Positions 59,681-64,000 of a DNA stretch of 64,000 nucleotides are shown in pieces. Numbering within the stretch: the first letter of the stretch is position 1; each line of letters opens with the position of its first letter. This DNA comes from an uncultured Porphyromonas sp. (GTDB lineage Bacteria > Bacteroidota > Bacteroidia > Bacteroidales > Porphyromonadaceae): assembly GCF_938039215.1 (NCBI RefSeq), contig NZ_CALHVI010000020.1, forward strand, positions 34,813-98,812, written 5' to 3'. Both the position numbers and the translations under genes were made by a program. The notes under the pieces are model-generated. The model did no database searches. It saw nothing but the letters and a program-made list of their open reading frames with translations, and was not told where the DNA came from.

Positions 59681-61543
59681 ATGGCAACTGACAAAGAACG
59701 GTTACTGAGCGAATTCCCCGCCATTAGCACACAGGAATGGAAGGATAAGATCATAACCGACTTGAAGGGTGCAGACTTCGATCGTAAGCTCGTCTGGCGT
59801 ACGAACGAAGGTTTCAATGTCAACCCCTTCTACCGCCGTGAAGACCTCGAAGGTCTCTCGACACCTCGTGTAATGCCTGCTGAGTACCCTTATGTCCGCT
59901 CCACACGTCTGGACAATGAGTGGCTCATCCGCCAGGAAATACATGTCACCGATCCTCAGGAAGCAAATGCTAAGGCTCTGGACATCCTCAACAAGGGGGT
60001 GACCTCGCTTGGCTTCAAACTCCGTCGTGATCAAGTAAACAAGGAAACACTAGCCGTCCTGCTGAAGGACATCATGCCTGAGGCGATCGAGCTCAACTTC
60101 TCCTGTTGCTACTCCGTGGCTGTACAGCTGGCTGAAGCTCTGACGGCTTACCTCACCGAAGCTGGAGCCAACGTAGCAGAATGCAAGGGCTCGATCAACT
60201 TCGACCCCTTCAAGAAGCAGCTGGTCAAGGGTATCTCCAACCCCCAGTGGGTCGCTCCATGCGCTCGTCTTCTTGAGGCTATCCGCCCCCTGCCTGGCTT
60301 CCGTGTCCTGACGGTCAATGCGCTCAATATCAACAACGCTGGGGCTTACATCTATCAGGAGCTGGGCTATGCGCTCTCTTGGGGTGCTGAGCTCCTCGAC
60401 AAGCTCACCGAAGCAGGCTTCTCGATCGAGGAGCTGACGAGCCGCATCAAGTTCGTCTTCGGGGTTGGGTCCAACTACTTCATGGAGCTGGCAAAGTTCC
60501 GTGCAGCACGTTGGCTCTGGGCTGAGATCGTCGGTGCTTACGGCGACCAGTACAAGGGCGACGCAGCGAAGATCTACATGCACGCTGTCACCTCTACGTG
60601 GAATAAGACCATCTACGACGCTCACGTGAACCTGCTCCGTACACAGACCGAAGCGATGTCCGCAACGCTCGGTGGGGTAGACTCGCTGACCGTCCAGCCC
60701 TTCGATGTCACTTATCAGGAGTCGGACAACTTCTCCGAACGTATCGCACGCAACCAGCAGCTCCTCCTCAAGGAAGAGTCACACTTCGACAAGGTCATCG
60801 ACCCCGCTGCAGGCTCCTACTATATCGAGCACCTGACGAACGCTCTCGCAGAGCAGGCTTGGAAGCTCTTCCTCGCTGTCGAAGAAGAAGGTGGCTTCGC
60901 TGCTGCTGCTGAGGCTGGATCCGTCCAGAAGGCTGTCAATGCTAGCAACGCTAAGCGTCATGCTGCTGTAGCTGCCCGTAAGGAGATCTTCCTCGGGACG
61001 AACCAGTTCCCTAACTTCACCGAGACGGCTGCACAGAAGCTGCATGAAGAGGGCGAAGCTGCTGCACACAGCTGTGGCTGCGGTAAGCCTTCGATCGAAG
61101 TGCTGAACTTCGACCGTGGTGCTTCTGAGTTCGAAGCTCTTCGTCTCGCTACCGAACGCTCGGGCAAGGAGGTCAAGGTCTTCATGCTCACCATCGGTAA
61201 CCTCGCTATGCGTCTGGCACGCTCTCAGTTCTCCAGTAACTTCTTCGCTTGCGCTGGCTACAAGATCCAGGACAACCTCGGCTTCGCTACGGTGCAGGAA
61301 GGGGTAGACGCAGGTCTTGCAGCAGGTGCTTCGATCATCGTGCTCTGCTCGAGCGACGATGAGTATGCAGAGTTCGCTCCCGAAGCCTTCAAGTATCTCG
61401 CAGGTCGTGCTGAGTTCGTCGTCGCAGGTGCTCCTGCTTGCACCGATGATCTCAAGGCTATCGGCATCGAGAACTTCGTCAATGTGAAGAGCAACGTGCT
61501 GGAGACCCTCCGCCAGTTCAACCACAAGCTTGGTATTAACTAA
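59681..61543 (+). CDS. mutA: Methylmalonyl-CoA mutase, small subunit
   Basis: This 620-residue protein matches MutA length (about 620-640). It has the TIM-barrel part (VWRTNEGFNVNPFYRREDLE, LSWGAELLDKLTEAGFSIEE, TYQESDNFSERIARNQQLLL). The C-terminal B12-type domain lacks the DxHxxG cobalamin motif, as expected for the non-catalytic subunit. It pairs with MutB to interconvert succinyl-CoA and methylmalonyl-CoA in propionate formation. It is 20 bases upstream of mutB. Confidence 0.93.
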   Translation: MATDKERLLSEFPAISTQEWKDKIITDLKGADFDRKLVWRTNEGFNVNPFYRREDLEGLSTPRVMPAEYPYVRSTRLDNEWLIRQEIHVTDPQEANAKALDILNKGVTSLGFKLRRDQVNKETLAVLLKDIMPEAIELNFSCCYSVAVQLAEALTAYLTEAGANVAECKGSINFDPFKKQLVKGISNPQWVAPCARLLEAIRPLPGFRVLTVNALNINNAGAYIYQELGYALSWGAELLDKLTEAGFSIEELTSRIKFVFGVGSNYFMELAKFRAARWLWAEIVGAYGDQYKGDAAKIYMHAVTSTWNKTIYDAHVNLLRTQTEAMSATLGGVDSLTVQPFDVTYQESDNFSERIARNQQLLLKEESHFDKVIDPAAGSYYIEHLTNALAEQAWKLFLAVEEEGGFAAAAEAGSVQKAVNASNAKRHAAVAARKEIFLGTNQFPNFTETAAQKLHEEGEAAAHSCGCGKPSIEVLNFDRGASEFEALRLATERSGKEVKVFMLTIGNLAMRLARSQFSSNFFACAGYKIQDNLGFATVQEGVDAGLAAGASIIVLCSSDDEYAEFAPEAFKYLAGRAEFVVAGAPACTDDLKAIGIENFVNVKSNVLETLRQFNHKLGIN

Positions 61544-61563
61544 TCGGTAAGGAGACAGAAGAA

Positions 61564-63717
61564 ATGAAACCACAATTCAAGAACATAGATATTAAGTCTG
61601 CGGGCTTCGCTCAGACTTGCCCCGTCGAATGGGCTTCGAAGCAGGACAACAGCTCCGTATGGCGTACCGCAGAGCAGATCCTGGTCAAGCCCGTCTATAC
61701 GGCGCACGACCTCGAAGGGATGGAACACCTCGACTATGCTTCCGGTATTCCTCCTTATCTGCGTGGCCCTTATAGTGGTATGTATGCCATGCGTCCCTGG
61801 ACGATCCGTCAGTACGCAGGGTTCTCCACGGCTGAAGAGTCCAATGCCTTCTACCGCCGTAACCTCGCTTCTGGTCAGAAGGGTCTTTCGGTAGCCTTCG
61901 ACCTTGCTACCCACCGTGGGTACGACGCTGACCACTCTCGTGTCGTCGGTGACGTAGGTAAGGCTGGGGTATCGATCTGCTCGCTGGAGGATATGAAGGT
62001 GCTCTTCGACGGTATTCCTCTCAACAAGATGTCCGTCTCCATGACGATGAACGGAGCTGTGCTCCCCGTCATGGCCTTCTATATCAATGCTGGTCTTGAG
62101 CAGGGCGCTAAGCTCGAGGAAATGGCTGGTACGATCCAGAACGACATCCTCAAGGAGTTCATGGTGCGTAATACCTACATCTACCCACCTGAATTCTCGA
62201 TGCGTATCATCGCTGATATCTTCGAGTACACGTCGCAGAACATGCCTAAGTTCAACTCGATCTCCATCTCCGGCTACCACATGCAGGAAGCTGGTGCTAC
62301 GGCAGACATCGAGATGGCTTACACGCTTGCTGACGGTCTGGAGTACCTCAAGGCTGGTATCGCCGCTGGTATCCCTGTAGACAAGTTCGCTCCTCGTCTC
62401 TCGTTCTTCTGGGCTATCGGTATGAACCACTTCATGGAGATCGCCAAGATGCGTGCTGCACGCTGTCTGTGGGCTAAGATCGTCCAGCAGTTCAACCCTG
62501 AGAACCCCAAGAGCCTTGCGCTTCGTACGCACAGCCAGACGTCAGGTTGGTCGCTCACTGAGCAGGACCCCTTCAACAACGTCGGTCGTACCTGTATCGA
62601 AGCTATGGGTGCAGCACTCGGTCACACGCAGTCGCTCCACACCAATGCTCTTGACGAAGCGATCGCACTGCCTACGGACTTCTCCGCTCGTATCGCTCGT
62701 AATACCCAGATCTACATCCAGGAAGAGACCCTCGTATGTAAGGAGATCGACCCATGGGCTGGTTCGTACTACGTAGAGAGCCTGACGAACGAACTGATGC
62801 ACAAGGCTTGGGGCCACATCAAGGAAGTCGAAAGCATGGGTGGTATGGCCAAGGCTATCGAAACGGGTCTGCCTAAGATGCGTATCGAAGAGGCTGCTGC
62901 TCGCACGCAGGCTCGTATCGACTCTCGTCAGCAGGTCATCGTCGGTATCAATAAGTACCGCCTCGAGAAGGAAGATCCTATCGATATCCTCGAGATCGAC
63001 AACACGGCTGTTCGTCTCCAGCAGATCGACCGCCTCAATGAGCTCCGCAAGAATCGTGACGAAGCCGCTGTCAAGGCAGCTCTCGAAGCGATCACTCACT
63101 GCGTAGAGACCAAGGAAGGTAACCTCCTCGACTTGGCGGTCAAGGCTGCAGCTCTTCGTGCATCTCTCGGTGAGATCTCCGATGCCTGCGAAAAGATCGT
63201 AGGTCGCTATAAGGCAATCATTCGTACTATCTCCGGCGTGTACTCATCAGAATCAGGCGAGGATAAGGACTTCATCCGCGCAAAGGCTCTTGCTAAGAAG
63301 TTCGCAGAGAAGGAAGGTCGTCAGCCCCGTATCATGATCGCTAAGATGGGTCAGGACGGACACGACCGTGGTGCTAAGGTCGTCGCTACGGGCTATGCAG
63401 ACTGTGGCTTCGACGTAGACATGGGACCTCTCTTCCAGACTCCAGAGGAATCAGCTCGTCAGGCTGTCGAAAACGACGTCCACGTGATGGGTGTATCCTC
63501 ACTGGCTGCTGGTCACAAGACGCTCATCCCTCAGGTGATCGAAGAGCTCAAGAAGCTTGGCCGTCCTGACATCCTCATCACCGCTGGTGGTGTGATCCCA
63601 GCTCAGGACTACGAGTATCTCTACAATGCAGGTGTCGCTGCTATCTTCGGTCCTGGTACACCAGTAGCTTACTCCGCTGCGAAGGTCCTCGAGATCCTCC
63701 TCGGCGAAGAAGCCTAA
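61564..63717 (+). CDS. mutB: Methylmalonyl-CoA mutase, large (catalytic) subunit
   Basis: This 717-residue protein has the barrel domain (PWTIRQYAGFSTAEESNAFY, SVAFDLATHRGYDADHSRVV, TSGWSLTEQDPFNNVGRTCI). The cobalamin-binding domain carries the intact motif D598-G-H600-DR-G603 (MGQDGHDRGAKVVATGYADC), where the His is the lower cobalt ligand. With MutA it is the adenosylcobalamin-dependent step of the succinate-propionate route. A strong terminator follows. Confidence 0.95.
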   Translation: MKPQFKNIDIKSAGFAQTCPVEWASKQDNSSVWRTAEQILVKPVYTAHDLEGMEHLDYASGIPPYLRGPYSGMYAMRPWTIRQYAGFSTAEESNAFYRRNLASGQKGLSVAFDLATHRGYDADHSRVVGDVGKAGVSICSLEDMKVLFDGIPLNKMSVSMTMNGAVLPVMAFYINAGLEQGAKLEEMAGTIQNDILKEFMVRNTYIYPPEFSMRIIADIFEYTSQNMPKFNSISISGYHMQEAGATADIEMAYTLADGLEYLKAGIAAGIPVDKFAPRLSFFWAIGMNHFMEIAKMRAARCLWAKIVQQFNPENPKSLALRTHSQTSGWSLTEQDPFNNVGRTCIEAMGAALGHTQSLHTNALDEAIALPTDFSARIARNTQIYIQEETLVCKEIDPWAGSYYVESLTNELMHKAWGHIKEVESMGGMAKAIETGLPKMRIEEAAARTQARIDSRQQVIVGINKYRLEKEDPIDILEIDNTAVRLQQIDRLNELRKNRDEAAVKAALEAITHCVETKEGNLLDLAVKAAALRASLGEISDACEKIVGRYKAIIRTISGVYSSESGEDKDFIRAKALAKKFAEKEGRQPRIMIAKMGQDGHDRGAKVVATGYADCGFDVDMGPLFQTPEESARQAVENDVHVMGVSSLAAGHKTLIPQVIEELKKLGRPDILITAGGVIPAQDYEYLYNAGVAAIFGPGTPVAYSAAKVLEILLGEEA

Positions 63718-63749
63718 CCGCAAGCTACACATAGCTTATCCATAAGGCT

Positions 63750-63783
63750 AGATGCCGTACCCAAACCCTTGGGTACGGCATCT
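63750..63783 (+). terminator. Terminator after mutB
   Basis: AGATGCCGTACCC (63750-63762) pairs with GGGTACGGCATCT (63771-63783), with an 8-base loop, 32 bases after the mutB stop. The remaining 217 bases to the window end hold only the next repeat. Confidence 0.8.
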
Positions 63784-63917
63784 GTCGTATCTGGGGGGGG
63801 GCTTTTGCCTGGATGAAGGGGGTATCGCTTGAATAGCAGGGATGGTATTTCAGATAGGGTAAAGGTCTTCGTGTAAGTCTTATGGGAACGCTCTAAATGG
63901 AAGCTATGGGAAGGTCG

Positions 63918-64000
63918 CTCCAAAAACCTACTGTGGGTCGTCGATGCGACCTACGGTAGGTCGGTGAGGCGACCCACAGTAGGTTTTGGAGGCGACCTAC
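63918..64000. repeat. Nested palindromic element with ACCTACNGTRGGTCG units, cut by the window edge
   Basis: A 22-23 bp stem with one unpaired A (63918-63940 with 63970-63991) encloses the palindrome CGACCTACGGTAGGTCG (63947-63963). Another unit begins at 63993 and runs off the window. The design copies the 52.5-kb element, while the units match those at 59.3 kb. Confidence 0.7.

Noticed and set aside
52539..64000. Palindromic clusters at 52.5, 59.3 and 63.9 kb as CRISPR arrays
   Set aside because: Units are only about 15 bases, lie almost side by side with irregular 5-10 base gaps, and pair with one another. There are no uniform spacers and no cas genes in the window.

Overview
The window looks like a chromosome segment of a Bacteroidales bacterium, most likely a Porphyromonas species other than P. 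gingivalis. The case rests on several points. Promoters carry the Bacteroidetes -7 element TAnnTTTG, in the best cases with TTTG about 20 bases upstream. Start codons follow A/T-rich leaders rather than strong Shine-Dalgarno sites. The gene families also fit: an M64 peptidase, a tricorn-like S41 peptidase, ExbB with an exported N-terminus and a methylmalonyl-CoA mutase pair. The genus is an inference from content; no database search was possible.

Bases 1 to about 26,400 are a Mu-like transposable prophage whose far end lies beyond base 1. A CI-like repressor (25340, +) faces a leftward early operon. That operon encodes a DNA-binding protein, MuA-type transposase, MuB-type ATPase, a second RecA-like ATPase, a GemA-like protein, small accessory genes (a tandem MazG-like pair, a lipoprotein, an LRV repeat protein) and a DUF3164 protein. 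The head module (11037-17088, +) runs the opposite way: large terminase, gp36-like protein, portal, MuF, gpG and gp37. It converges on the early operon at a perfect 24-bp-arm palindrome. The remaining late genes run leftward again from 10901: protease/scaffold, capsid, amidase and spanin-like lysis genes, sheath, tube, tail chaperones, tape measure, an LRR-bearing tail protein and a gpP-like HTH protein.

The most notable signals are two programmed -1 frameshift sites in the phage. One (A AAA AAC) makes the usual long tail-assembly chaperone. The other (U UUU UUC, a 6-base spacer, then a GC-rich 7-bp stem) sits on the portal stop codon and would fuse the portal to the MuF protein. The MuF C-terminus resembles a BECR-fold nuclease toxin, so the predicted product is a portal-MuF-nuclease polyprotein of 878 residues. 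The lysogeny switch is also unusual: two face-to-face promoters embedded in a nested dyad about 94 bp long.

From 26.5 kb on the DNA is host. An array of 22-23 bp hairpin repeats precedes an HU-family gene. Then come a GT2 glycosyltransferase; a leftward cluster running TPR protein, DUF4292 lipoprotein, EnvC-like protein, RibF, two glycosyltransferases, PanE and M64 peptidase; a leftward envelope cluster (K+/H+ or Na+/H+ antiporter, MATE exporter, EptA-like transferase); and an RNA methyltransferase, BirA and YjbR group. Rightward genes follow: RdgB, PlsC, a PepSY-like protein with an exported superoxide dismutase, a TonB-dependent receptor, the ExbB-4TM-ExbD-ExbD energiser, a tricorn-like protease and methylmalonyl-CoA mutase mutAB. 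Many genes end at strong hairpin terminators. Three intergenic sites (52.5, 59.3 and 63.9 kb) carry clustered palindromic units built as GACC(N)GGTC, and two of them flank mutAB. No rRNA, tRNA or CRISPR array was seen.
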